Below are positions 1 to 5,414 of a DNA stretch of 5,414 nucleotides, one piece after another. A program made the position numbers and the translations under genes. Each line of letters begins with the position of its first letter. Position 1 is the first letter of the stretch. This DNA comes from DATLYF01 sp035575095 (GTDB lineage Bacteria > Pseudomonadota > Gammaproteobacteria > Competibacterales > Competibacteraceae). The stretch covers positions 1 through 5,414 of the forward strand of contig DATLYF010000156.1 in NCBI GenBank assembly GCA_035575095.1. Direction: 5' to 3'. The notes beneath the pieces are model-generated. The model was not told the origin of the DNA and made no database searches. It worked only from the letters and a program-made list of their open reading frames with translations.

Positions 1-1
1 C

Positions 2-55
2 CACGCCGAGGCGGCGGTGAGCGCTTTCCTGCGGGTTTATCCGCTGCGCCGCTGA
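2..55 (+). CDS. C-terminal end of an unidentified plus-strand gene (partial)
   Basis: The frame beginning at base 2 is open to a TGA at 53-55 and encodes 17 residues ending VYPLRR. Its start lies outside the window. Third codon positions are mostly G or C, as in the confirmed genes here, which mildly supports real coding. The fragment is too short to show a domain or family, so no function is proposed. If real, its stop lies inside the 3' end of the minus-strand HAD phosphatase gene, a 19-bp tail-to-tail overlap. The alternative is that this is a chance open frame in GC-rich DNA. Confidence 0.35.
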   Translation, partial: HAEAAVSAFLRVYPLRR

Positions 56-720
56 ACGGCGGCCGGCGCCTCCAGGCGCAGCACCGGCCAGTCGCGGTGG
101 CGGGCGTGGGCGGCCAGTCGCGGGTCGGGGTTGACCGCCACCGGGTGCTCCACCAGTTCCAGCAGCGGCAGATCGTTGTGGGAATCGCTATAGAAATGGC
201 TGCCCGCCAGGCTGGCGCCGCTGGCCTCCAGCCATAGTTGCAGGCGCTGCACCTTGCCTTGGCGGAAGCAGGGAATGCCGGCGATACGGCCGGTGTAGCG
301 GCCGCCCCGTCGCTCCGGCTCAGTGGCGAGCAGGTGCTCGACCGCCAGGATGCGAGCGATGGGCCCGGTGATGACGCGGTTGGTGGCGGTCATGATGAGC
401 AGCGTGTCGCCCGCCATGCGGTGCCGCTCCAGCAGCTCCAGAGCGGCAGGATAGAGTGCCGGCAGGACGCGCTCCTCGACGAAGCGCTGCTGCCAGTCGA
501 GCAGCCGCTCGGCCGGCCAGTCCAGTACCGGCTCGAGCATGAAGGCAGTGTAGTCGTGGATGTCCAGGGTGCCGCTGGCATAAGCCTGGTCGTAGCGAGC
601 CCGGGCGCGGGCGTTGGCGGCGCCGTCGAGTACCCCCCTTTCTGCCAGGAACTCGCTCCATAGGGCGTTGCTGTCGCCCGCCAGCAGAGTGTCGTCGAGA
701 TCGAAGATCGCCAACGCCAA
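37..720 (-). CDS. HAD-superfamily subfamily IB phosphatase (SerB-like hydrolase)
   Basis: Predicted 227-residue cytoplasmic phosphohydrolase of HAD subfamily IB, the group that includes phosphoserine phosphatase SerB. All four HAD motifs are visible: motif I FDLDDT (residues 6-11, nucleophile Asp7 and acid/base Asp9), a helical cap from about 15 to 100, motif II LIMTATN (Thr111), motif III Lys156 in QGKVQRL, and motif IV SDSHNDLP with Asp179 and Asp183 as Mg ligands. The TTG at 720-718 is chosen as start because it places motif I at residues 6-11, as in relatives, and is preceded by a GAGAGG ribosome site. The frame stays open to an ATG at 825, but those 35 extra residues are basic, low in complexity and unlike the family. 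A similar gene sits next to nudH-ptsP in Pseudomonas (from memory). The substrate is unknown and SerB activity should not be assumed. Family call is sure; start less so. Confidence 0.88.
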   Translation of the reverse strand: MALAIFDLDDTLLAGDSNALWSEFLAERGVLDGAANARARARYDQAYASGTLDIHDYTAFMLEPVLDWPAERLLDWQQRFVEERVLPALYPAALELLERHRMAGDTLLIMTATNRVITGPIARILAVEHLLATEPERRGGRYTGRIAGIPCFRQGKVQRLQLWLEASGASLAGSHFYSDSHNDLPLLELVEHPVAVNPDPRLAAHARHRDWPVLRLEAPAAVQRRSG

Positions 721-875
721 GCCTGTTACCCTCTCTTTGCTGTCAGCTCCGGCAAGGGTAGGGGATCGTCGGCGGCTCGGCAATCCTGGTAAAGACCGGG
801 TGCGGATCGTGACATGGCAATTCATCTTGTGGAAAAATAAAACTATCTCATTAAATCTAGAATTCTCCCGTACCC
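721..875. promoter_or_regulatory. Divergent intergenic region between the HAD phosphatase gene and rppH
   Basis: This 155-bp gap must hold the promoters for both divergent transcripts. The half next to rppH (about 820-865) is markedly AT-rich against its GC-rich surroundings. It contains a possible plus-strand promoter: TTGTGG at 827-832, an 18-bp spacer, then TTAAAT at 851-856. That would start transcription about 12-15 nt before the rppH GTG. The hexamers match the sigma-70 consensus only partly, so this is a suggestion. No convincing minus-strand promoter was found by eye. Confidence 0.35.
729..736 (-). promoter_or_regulatory. Shine-Dalgarno site for the HAD phosphatase
   Basis: Read on the minus strand, the bases AGAGAGGG lie about 8-9 nt before the TTG at 720-718. 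This is the only good purine-rich site near the start of the conserved domain and is the main reason for preferring the TTG over the upstream ATG at 825. Confidence 0.6.
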
Positions 876-1439
876 GTGATTGACTCGGAGGGTTACAGGG
901 CCAACGTCGGGATCATCCTGTGCAATGCCGACCGTCAGCTCTTCTGGGCGCGCCGGATCGGCCAGAAGTCCTGGCAGTTCCCGCAGGGCGGCATCCGCTG
1001 GGATGAATCGCCAGAAGAGGCCATGTATCGTGAGCTGGCCGAAGAGGTCGGGCTGCAGCCCCAGCACGTGCAGGTGATGGGCTGTACCCGCGGCTGGCTG
1101 CGTTATCGGCTGCCCAAGCGGCTGATCCGGCGCCACAGCAAGCCTACCTGCATCGGCCAGAAGCAGGTATGGTTTTTGCTTCGCATGGTGGGGGAGGAGA
1201 GCGACGTGCGCCTGGATCTGTCCGAGCGTCCCGAGTTCGACCATTGGCGCTGGGTGGATTACTGGTATCCGCTGCGCGCCGTGGTGCCGTTCAAGCGCGG
1301 CGTCTACCTGCGTGCGCTGCGGGAATTGGCACCCTTGCTGTTCGATCCGGGCGAGATGCCGACCATACCCGAATGGCGGCCGCGCCGTCCGCCGCCGCAA
1401 ACCAATCGCCACGACCCGCGCTACGACAAGCAACGCTGA
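876..1439 (+). CDS. rppH: RNA pyrophosphohydrolase RppH (Nudix hydrolase)
   Basis: Predicted 187-residue RppH (also NudH/YgdP), which removes pyrophosphate from 5'-triphosphorylated RNA so that RNase E can begin decay; the family also cleaves dinucleoside polyphosphates. The N-terminus (MIDSEGYRANVGIILCN) matches E. coli RppH closely. The Nudix box spans residues 38-60 and fits G-x5-E-x7-REUxEExGU, with Glu44, Glu53, Glu56 and Glu57 in the catalytic positions. Further family signatures are WQFPQGGI (33-40), a WLRYRLPKRL stretch, CIGQKQ, and the FDHWRWVDYWYP segment. The last 25 or so residues form an Arg/Pro-rich tail that is probably disordered. The GTG at 876 is the start because it gives the family N-terminus exactly, although no clear ribosome site precedes it. 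It is followed after 68 bp by ptsP, as in other gammaproteobacteria, and the two are probably co-transcribed. Confidence 0.96.
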   Translation: MIDSEGYRANVGIILCNADRQLFWARRIGQKSWQFPQGGIRWDESPEEAMYRELAEEVGLQPQHVQVMGCTRGWLRYRLPKRLIRRHSKPTCIGQKQVWFLLRMVGEESDVRLDLSERPEFDHWRWVDYWYPLRAVVPFKRGVYLRALRELAPLLFDPGEMPTIPEWRPRRPPPQTNRHDPRYDKQR

Positions 1440-1494
1440 GCATCCGCCGTCACGGTATGGTGGCGGGCGCTCGTCCCGTAACCGCCAGCCATGT

Positions 1495-1500
1495 GAGGTG
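1495..1500 (+). promoter_or_regulatory. Shine-Dalgarno site for ptsP
   Basis: GAGGTG lies 7 nt before the ATG at 1508. It decides the ptsP start: the same frame stays open for more than 100 codons upstream, through rppH in another frame, but no earlier start leads into conserved protein. Confidence 0.75.
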
Positions 1501-1507
1501 TGTGCCC

Positions 1508-3820
1508 ATGCTCGATTCTCTGCGGCGCATCGTCCAGGAGGTCGACGCTGCCCACGACCTGGACGAAGCTCTGACCCTTATCGTTAATCGGGTCAAGACG
1601 GCGATGTCGGCCGATGTCTGCTCGGTCTACCTCAGCGACTATAGCCGTGAAGAGCATGTACTGATGGCCACCGACGGCCTGCGTCCCGCCGCCGTCGGCC
1701 GGGTGCGGCTGAAGTTCGGCGAGGGCCTGGTGGGCCTGGTGGCGAGCCGCGCCGAGCCGGTCAACGTCGAGAACGCCCCCGAGCATCCCAACTTCCGCTT
1801 CATCGCCATGACCGGCGAGGCGCCCTTTCACGGCTTCCTCGGCGTGCCCATCTTGCGCCGCCGCAAGACCCTGGGCGTGCTGGTGGTACAGCAGCGCGAG
1901 ACGCGCAAGTATACCGACGAGGAGGAGGCCTTTCTGGTCACCCTAGCGGCGCAACTGGCCGGTTCCATTACCTTGGCCGAGATCCGCCAGGCTCTGGACC
2001 GGCTGGATGGCGAGGGCGGTGTGGCCGGCACTCTGTTCCTGGACGGCGTGGCCAGCGCCAAGGGCCTGGGCATCGGCCGTGCCGTGGTGCTGTTCCCCGC
2101 CGCCGAACTGGACTCGGTGCCGGACAAGCCGGTGGCGGACATGGAAGCAGAGAGCGCCCGCTTCCGCCAGGCGGTGGCCGAAGAGCTGGAGGAGCTCAAG
2201 CATCTGGGCAAGCGCCTGGGCCGTATCCTCTCTCCGGGCGACCAGGCGCTGTTCGACGCCTACGCTCTGCTGCTCGGCAGCGACAGCCTGATGCAGGGTA
2301 CCCTGGAGCGCATCGCCCAGGGCAACTGGGCGCCGGCAGCGCTGCGCGACACCATCCGCGAGTATGCCAACATCTTCGAGGAGATGGATGACCCCTATCT
2401 GCAAGGGCGGGCTGCCGACATCCGCGATCTCGGCCAGCGTCTGCTGAAACGGCTGCAGGAAGAGGATCCTGATACCAGCCCGGCCAGCTACCCGGAACGC
2501 ACCATCCTGGTCGGCGAGGAGATCAGCGTCTCGCAGCTTATCGAGGTGCCGCCGGAGAAGCTGGCCGGATTGGTGTCGGTGCGCGGCACCGGCGCCTCCC
2601 ACGTAGCCCTGTTGGCGCGCGGCCTGGGCATTCCGGCGGTATTCGGCGTCAATTCCTCGGCCCTGGGGCGGCTACACGGGCGCGAGGTGGTGGTGGACGG
2701 TTACGCCGCACGGGTCTGCGTACAGCCCGGTCCGGCCCTGCGCGACGAATACCTGCGCCTGATCCGTGAAGAAGCCGAGCTGTCCCGTGGCTTGCAGGAA
2801 CTCAAGCATCTGCCGGCGCAAACCCCCGATGGCCACATCATCCCGCTCTACGCCAACACCGGCCTCTACGCCGATATCGCCGCCGCCCGCGATAGCGGTG
2901 CCGAGGGCGTGGGGCTGTTCCGTTCGGAGATGCAGTTCTTCCTGCGTGATCGTTTCCCGGTGGAAGAGGAGCAGACCGCCATCTATCGCCAGGTGCTGGA
3001 GGCCATGGCACCGCGACCAGTGGTGATGCGGACCTTGGACGTCGGCGGCGATAAGCCGCTGCCCTATTTTCCCATCAACGAGGACAACCCCTTCCTGGGC
3101 TGGCGCGGTATCCGCATCACCTTGGATCAGCCGGACATCTTCAAGACCCAGTTGCGCGCCATGCTGCGCGCTGGCGCCGACAGCGCCAACCTGTCCATCC
3201 TCTTTCCCATGATCGCCAGCGTCAGCGAGCTGGCCGAGGCCCTGGAGATGCTGCACCATGTCCACGCCGAGCTGCAGGAGGACGGGCTGCCGGTGACCCT
3301 GCCGCGGGTCGGGGTAATGGTGGAGGTGCCCGCGGCGGTATACCAGATCGATGCCCTGGCGCGCATGGTGGACTTCGTCTCGGTGGGCAGCAATGACCTC
3401 ACCCAATACCTGCTGGCGGTGGATCGCAACAACGACCGCGTGGCCAAGCTCTACGACGGCTTGCATCCGGCGGTGTTGCAGGCGATCCGCCAGGTGATAG
3501 AGGGCGCCCACGCTGCCGGCCGTCCGGTCAGTGTGTGCGGCGAGATGGCCGGCGACCCGGCCGCCGCCCTGCTACTCATGGCCATGGGGGTGGACAGCCT
3601 GAGCATGAGCCTGGGCAATCTGCTCAAGGTGAAATGGGCGATCCGTAGCGTGCCGCTGGCCGCCGCCAAAGCAGTGCTAGAGCAGGTGCTGCGGATGGAG
3701 AACACCGAACCGGTGCGGCGGCGCATGAATGAGGTGCTAGCCGCGCACGGCTTGGGTGGTTTGGTGCACCACGGGCATGCCGAAGAGCTGGCGGGGACGG
3801 CTGCGGCGGCACGGGGCTAA
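1508..3820 (+). CDS. ptsP: Enzyme I-Ntr, PEP-protein phosphotransferase PtsP with GAF domain
   Basis: Predicted 770-residue cytoplasmic EI-Ntr, close to the 748 residues of E. coli PtsP. It autophosphorylates from PEP and passes the phosphate to NPr (PtsO) and then EIIA-Ntr (PtsN), a regulatory relay for nitrogen, carbon and potassium balance; neither partner is in this window. Domains in order: GAF sensor (about 1-160), a PTS Enzyme I N-terminal helical domain, the phosphohistidine domain with His365 in the GASHVALLARG motif, and the PEP-binding barrel. The barrel carries Arg508 in RTLDVGGDK, Arg533 in FLGWRGIRI, SVGSNDLTQY at 625-634, and the active-site Cys677 in VCGEMAGDP. All key residues are present, so it should be active. 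In studied homologues the GAF domain responds to glutamine and 2-oxoglutarate; whether it does here is inference. An Ala-rich tail ends the protein 14 bp from convergent dksA. Confidence 0.96.
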   Translation: MLDSLRRIVQEVDAAHDLDEALTLIVNRVKTAMSADVCSVYLSDYSREEHVLMATDGLRPAAVGRVRLKFGEGLVGLVASRAEPVNVENAPEHPNFRFIAMTGEAPFHGFLGVPILRRRKTLGVLVVQQRETRKYTDEEEAFLVTLAAQLAGSITLAEIRQALDRLDGEGGVAGTLFLDGVASAKGLGIGRAVVLFPAAELDSVPDKPVADMEAESARFRQAVAEELEELKHLGKRLGRILSPGDQALFDAYALLLGSDSLMQGTLERIAQGNWAPAALRDTIREYANIFEEMDDPYLQGRAADIRDLGQRLLKRLQEEDPDTSPASYPERTILVGEEISVSQLIEVPPEKLAGLVSVRGTGASHVALLARGLGIPAVFGVNSSALGRLHGREVVVDGYAARVCVQPGPALRDEYLRLIREEAELSRGLQELKHLPAQTPDGHIIPLYANTGLYADIAAARDSGAEGVGLFRSEMQFFLRDRFPVEEEQTAIYRQVLEAMAPRPVVMRTLDVGGDKPLPYFPINEDNPFLGWRGIRITLDQPDIFKTQLRAMLRAGADSANLSILFPMIASVSELAEALEMLHHVHAELQEDGLPVTLPRVGVMVEVPAAVYQIDALARMVDFVSVGSNDLTQYLLAVDRNNDRVAKLYDGLHPAVLQAIRQVIEGAHAAGRPVSVCGEMAGDPAAALLLMAMGVDSLSMSLGNLLKVKWAIRSVPLAAAKAVLEQVLRMENTEPVRRRMNEVLAAHGLGGLVHHGHAEELAGTAAAARG

Positions 3821-3834
3821 GGCTGGCGCGGCGC

Positions 3835-4257
3835 TCAGGCCGCCCAGGTCTTTTCCTTCTGCTCCTCGAGCTGCTTGCAGTCGATGCACAGCTCGGCGGT
3901 AGGGCGGGCCTCCAGCCGGCGGATGCCGATCTCGATGCCGCAGGACTCGCAGTAGCCGTACTCGTCGTTCTCCAGGCGTTTGAGGGCCTTGTCGATCTTG
4001 CGCAGCAGCTTGCGCTCGCGGTCGCGGGCGCGCAGCTCCAGGGAGAACTCCTCCTCCTGGCTGGCGCGGTCGTTGGGATCGGGAAGGTTGAGCGGCTCGT
4101 CTTGCATGTGGTGCACGGTGCGCTCGCTTTCCTCGATAAGCTGCTGCTTCCAGGCCTTGAGGATACCGGCGAAATGCGCCCGCTGCCGCTCGTTCATGTA
4201 CTCCTCACCCGGCTGCGGCTGATAGGGGGTGAAATCCTGGAACGCGTCGTTCGCCAT
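3835..4257 (-). CDS. dksA: RNA polymerase-binding transcription factor DksA
   Basis: Predicted 140-residue DksA, which enters the RNA polymerase secondary channel and works with ppGpp to repress rRNA promoters and activate amino-acid and stress genes. The long alpha-helical coiled coil carries the tip motif PDPNDRA with acidic residues Asp60 and Asp63, matching E. coli Asp71 and Asp74, which are essential for function. The C-terminal zinc finger is complete: Cys103 and Cys106 in CESCG, Cys124 and Cys127 in CIDC. This makes it the zinc-bound DksA type rather than the zinc-independent DksA2 type. It is about 11 residues shorter than the E. coli protein, all at the N-terminus before the PGEEYMNE block. 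The ATG at 4257-4255 has AGGTGG just upstream. It converges on ptsP with a 14-bp gap, and no intrinsic terminator was seen there. It diverges from zur. DksA is often near gluQ in relatives; that linkage is not seen here. Confidence 0.96.
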   Translation of the reverse strand: MANDAFQDFTPYQPQPGEEYMNERQRAHFAGILKAWKQQLIEESERTVHHMQDEPLNLPDPNDRASQEEEFSLELRARDRERKLLRKIDKALKRLENDEYGYCESCGIEIGIRRLEARPTAELCIDCKQLEEQKEKTWAA

Positions 4258-4334
4258 ATGCCACCTATCCAGTCAGTGGTTGCGGTAATCTCTAGCTGCT
4301 AAATGGCGGGGTTGCAAGGCCCGCGGCAAGCTCG

Positions 4335-4350
4335 GCATAAAAGCATAAAA
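4335..4350. repeat. Perfect tandem duplication of an 8-mer, GCATAAAA
   Basis: GCATAAAA occurs twice without a gap. It is one of the few AT-rich patches between dksA and zur. It may form the -10 region of a zur promoter, or provide a protein binding site. The repeat is seen directly; any role is inference. Confidence 0.6.
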
Positions 4351-4402
4351 CTCAGCGGAACGGAACCACTTTTTGGACAGCGGAAAGGCGCGAATGCCTC
4401 CC

Positions 4403-4418
4403 CGTCAGGGGGCTGACG
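4403..4418. other. 6-bp inverted repeat with GGGG loop in the zur leader
   Basis: CGTCAG at 4403-4408 and CTGACG at 4413-4418 are perfectly complementary around a four-G loop. There is no following T run, so this is not an intrinsic terminator. A competing hairpin, CCCC (4400-4403) with GGGG (4408-4411) around GTCA, uses the same bases. Such short dyads arise by chance in GC-rich DNA. Confidence 0.4.
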
Positions 4419-4445
4419 CCGGCGGCGCGGCACGGAATAATGGGC

Positions 4446-4462
4446 GGCGGTAGCCGACCGCC
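4446..4462. other. 6-bp inverted repeat before the zur start
   Basis: GGCGGT at 4446-4451 pairs with ACCGCC at 4457-4462 around a 5-nt loop, ending 22 nt before the preferred zur GTG. It could be an RNA hairpin in the zur leader. If zur instead starts at the ATG at 4440, the dyad lies inside the coding region. Chance occurrence is possible. Confidence 0.4.
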
Positions 4463-4484
4463 ACGGGTAATCGATAGAGCCGAC

Positions 4485-4979
4485 GTGAACACATCAGCGA
4501 ACCTGGACCCTGCCCAAGGGGAACGCATCCAGCAGCGTCTGGCCGGCGCCGAGCGGCTGTGCCAGAGTCGCGGCCACCGCTTTACTGCCCTGCGCCGGCG
4601 GGTGCTGGAGATCATCCTGGAGAGCGACCGCCCACTGGGCGCCTATGCCATCCTCGACGTACTGCGTGAGCGTGACGGCCGCCGCGGCGCGCCGCCCACT
4701 GTCTACCGTGCCCTCGACTTCCTGCTGGAGCAGGGGCTGGTGCACCGCCTGGCCTCGCTCAACGTCTATGCCGTCTGTGATCATCCCGAGCAGCGCCACG
4801 CCGGCCAGTTCCTGATCTGCGCGATGTGCGGCCGGGTACGCGAGCTGGACAGCCAGGTGCTGGAGCAAACCATTCGCGCCGAGGCGGCGGCACGCCACTT
4901 CACCGTCGGCTCCCAGGTGGTGGAGGTATTGGGGCGTTGTGCCGACTGTCAGGCGACGGTGAACGCCCGTGGCCACTGA
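4485..4979 (+). CDS. zur: Zinc uptake regulator Zur (Fur family)
   Basis: Predicted 164-residue Fur-family repressor that binds DNA when loaded with Zn(II) and shuts off zinc import genes. The N-terminal winged helix contains PPTVYRALDFLLEQGLVH (70-87), almost identical to E. coli Zur and typical of Zur rather than Fur or PerR. The dimer-domain structural zinc site is complete: Cys112 and Cys115 in CAMCG, Cys152 and Cys155 in CADC. The regulatory site candidates His87, Cys98, His105 and Glu120 align with those of E. coli Zur. The GTG at 4485 gives a length close to the 171 residues of E. coli Zur, with a weak GATAGAG site upstream. An ATG at 4440 would add 15 residues with no family match. 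The 3' end overlaps znuC by 11 bp, so the two are translationally linked and Zur probably controls its own operon, although no Zur box was recognised. Confidence 0.94.
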   Translation: MNTSANLDPAQGERIQQRLAGAERLCQSRGHRFTALRRRVLEIILESDRPLGAYAILDVLRERDGRRGAPPTVYRALDFLLEQGLVHRLASLNVYAVCDHPEQRHAGQFLICAMCGRVRELDSQVLEQTIRAEAAARHFTVGSQVVEVLGRCADCQATVNARGH

Positions 4980-5414
4980 GCCGCTGCTCATCGCCGAGGG
5001 GGTGTCGCTGACCATCCGCGGCCGCACCATCTTGAGCGAGGTGGGGCTGCGCGTGCATGCCGGCGAGATCGTCACCCTGATCGGTCCCAACGGCGCCGGT
5101 AAGTCCATGCTGGTGCGAGTGGTCCTTGGCCTGGTGCGGCCCGACGTCGGGCGGGTGTGGCGCCGGCCGGGGCTGAGCGTGGGCTATATGCCGCAGCGGC
5201 TGACGGTGGATGAGACCCTGCCGCTGACCGTGCAGCGCTTCCTTACTCTGAGTACTCCGGCCAGCCGGATGCGGGTACACGAGGCGCTGACCGAGACCGG
5301 CGCCGCGGAGCTGCTGGATAGCCCGCTGCAGGCCATCTCCGGTGGCGAATTCCAGCGCGTGCTGCTGGCCCGCGCCCTGCTGCGGCGGCCGCAACTATTG
5401 GTGTTGGACGAGCC
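4969..5414 (+). CDS. znuC: Zinc ABC transporter ATP-binding protein ZnuC (3' end cut by the window)
   Basis: The first 148 residues of ZnuC, the ATPase that powers the ZnuABC high-affinity zinc importer at the inner membrane. Visible ABC motifs are Walker A GPNGAGKSM (39-47), the Q-loop Gln76 in YMPQ, the PLTVQRFL segment characteristic of ZnuC, the signature ISGGEFQRV (123-131), and Walker B LLVLDE (143-148), where the sequence ends. Roughly 100 residues, including the H-loop, are missing. Walker A carries methionine at position 47 where nearly all ABC ATPases have threonine. The Mg-coordinating Ser46 and Lys45 are intact, so the protein may still work. The GTG at 4969 lies inside zur, 11 bp overlapping, with only a weak ribosome site, which suggests coupled translation. 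znuB, the permease, is expected next, and ZnuA is not in view. Confidence 0.93.
   Translation, partial: MATEPLLIAEGVSLTIRGRTILSEVGLRVHAGEIVTLIGPNGAGKSMLVRVVLGLVRPDVGRVWRRPGLSVGYMPQRLTVDETLPLTVQRFLTLSTPASRMRVHEALTETGAAELLDSPLQAISGGEFQRVLLARALLRRPQLLVLDE

Larger units (their letters stand above)
4258..4484. promoter_or_regulatory. Divergent dksA-zur intergenic region
   Basis: This 227-bp region serves both divergent genes. The dksA ribosome site (AGGTGG on the minus strand) is at 4261-4266. A self-complementary TTGCAA at 4312-4317 could act as a -35 hexamer in either direction: toward zur it is followed after 18 bp by CATAAA (4336-4341), and toward dksA after 17 bp by TAGAGA (4294-4289 on the minus strand). 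Both pairings are imperfect. An AT-rich tandem 8-mer sits at 4335-4350. The zur-proximal part, about 4395-4465, is GC-rich and holds two small dyads. I saw no AT-rich palindrome resembling a gammaproteobacterial Zur box. Confidence 0.35.

Noticed and set aside
815..830. TGGCA followed by TTGT, resembling a sigma-54 (-24/-12) promoter before rppH-ptsP
   Set aside because: The GG-to-G spacing is 11 bases, not the required 10, and the -12 element reads GT instead of GC. Tempting because of the link of PtsP to nitrogen, but it does not fit.
856..865. Overlapping TCTAGA and GAATTC restriction-site sequences, possibly a cloning junction
   Set aside because: The gene order across this point (HAD phosphatase, rppH, ptsP) is the natural one and no vector sequence is present, so these are most likely chance sites in an AT-rich patch.
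843..1433. A 196-codon minus-strand open frame covering rppH
   Set aside because: It is antisense to a complete, well-conserved Nudix gene and has no recognisable motif.
1169..1507. The ptsP frame stays open for 113 codons upstream of its ATG
   Set aside because: It overlaps rppH in another frame, has no ribosome site or family match, and long open shadow frames are common in GC-rich DNA. The ATG at 1508 with GAGGTG fits the family start.
2672..3511. A 279-codon minus-strand open frame inside ptsP
   Set aside because: It is antisense to strongly conserved PtsP sequence, rich in His and Gln as expected of shadow frames in GC-rich genes, and shows no domain.
3821..3834. Possible bidirectional terminator between ptsP and dksA
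   Set aside because: The 14-bp gap and flanking bases are GC-rich but show no clean inverted repeat and no T run on either strand.
3835..4257. DksA as a zinc-free DksA2 paralogue controlled by the neighbouring Zur
   Set aside because: All four zinc-finger cysteines and the coiled-coil tip aspartates are present, so it is the zinc-bound type.
4494..5394. Two long minus-strand open frames across zur and znuC
   Set aside because: Both are antisense to clearly conserved genes, and their composition is that of GC-rich shadow frames.

Overview
The window is GC-rich, compactly organised chromosomal DNA from a gammaproteobacterium. Every gene that can be read is housekeeping or regulatory, and there is no sign of mobile elements, phage, CRISPR or RNA genes. 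The gene set and order (HAD-IB phosphatase diverging from rppH/nudH, then ptsP; a full-length four-cysteine DksA; zur-znuC) fit the Pseudomonas/Halomonas part of the Gammaproteobacteria. This placement is from protein resemblance only, and the genus cannot be fixed from the sequence.

Layout. The left edge (about 2-55) holds what looks like the last 17 codons of a plus-strand gene, overlapping the 3' end of a minus-strand HAD-superfamily IB phosphatase (37-720). An AT-richer divergent intergenic region (721-875) separates that gene from a plus-strand pair: rppH/nudH (876-1439), the RNA pyrophosphohydrolase, and ptsP (1508-3820), Enzyme I of the nitrogen-related phosphotransferase system with an N-terminal GAF sensor domain. 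Only 14 bp after ptsP, dksA (3835-4257) converges from the minus strand. A 227-bp region (4258-4484) then separates dksA from the divergent zur (4485-4979), the zinc uptake repressor. zur overlaps the start of znuC (4969 to the window end), the ATPase of the zinc importer, which is cut off at its Walker B motif.

How the genes work together. rppH-ptsP is a known conserved pair: RppH prepares 5' ends of transcripts for decay, and PtsP starts the PEP-driven NPr/EIIANtr phosphorelay that reports nitrogen and carbon status. zur-znuC is a self-contained zinc module: Zur senses Zn(II), and ZnuC powers uptake with ZnuB and ZnuA, which must lie outside the window. DksA, which holds a structural zinc through four cysteines, lies back to back with zur.

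I found no previously undescribed system. The points most worth a second look are a methionine in place of the usual threonine in the ZnuC Walker A motif, the dksA/zur divergent arrangement with no recognisable Zur box, a small dyad-rich zur leader, and start-codon choices (TTG, GTG, GTG, GTG) that shift several annotated N-termini.
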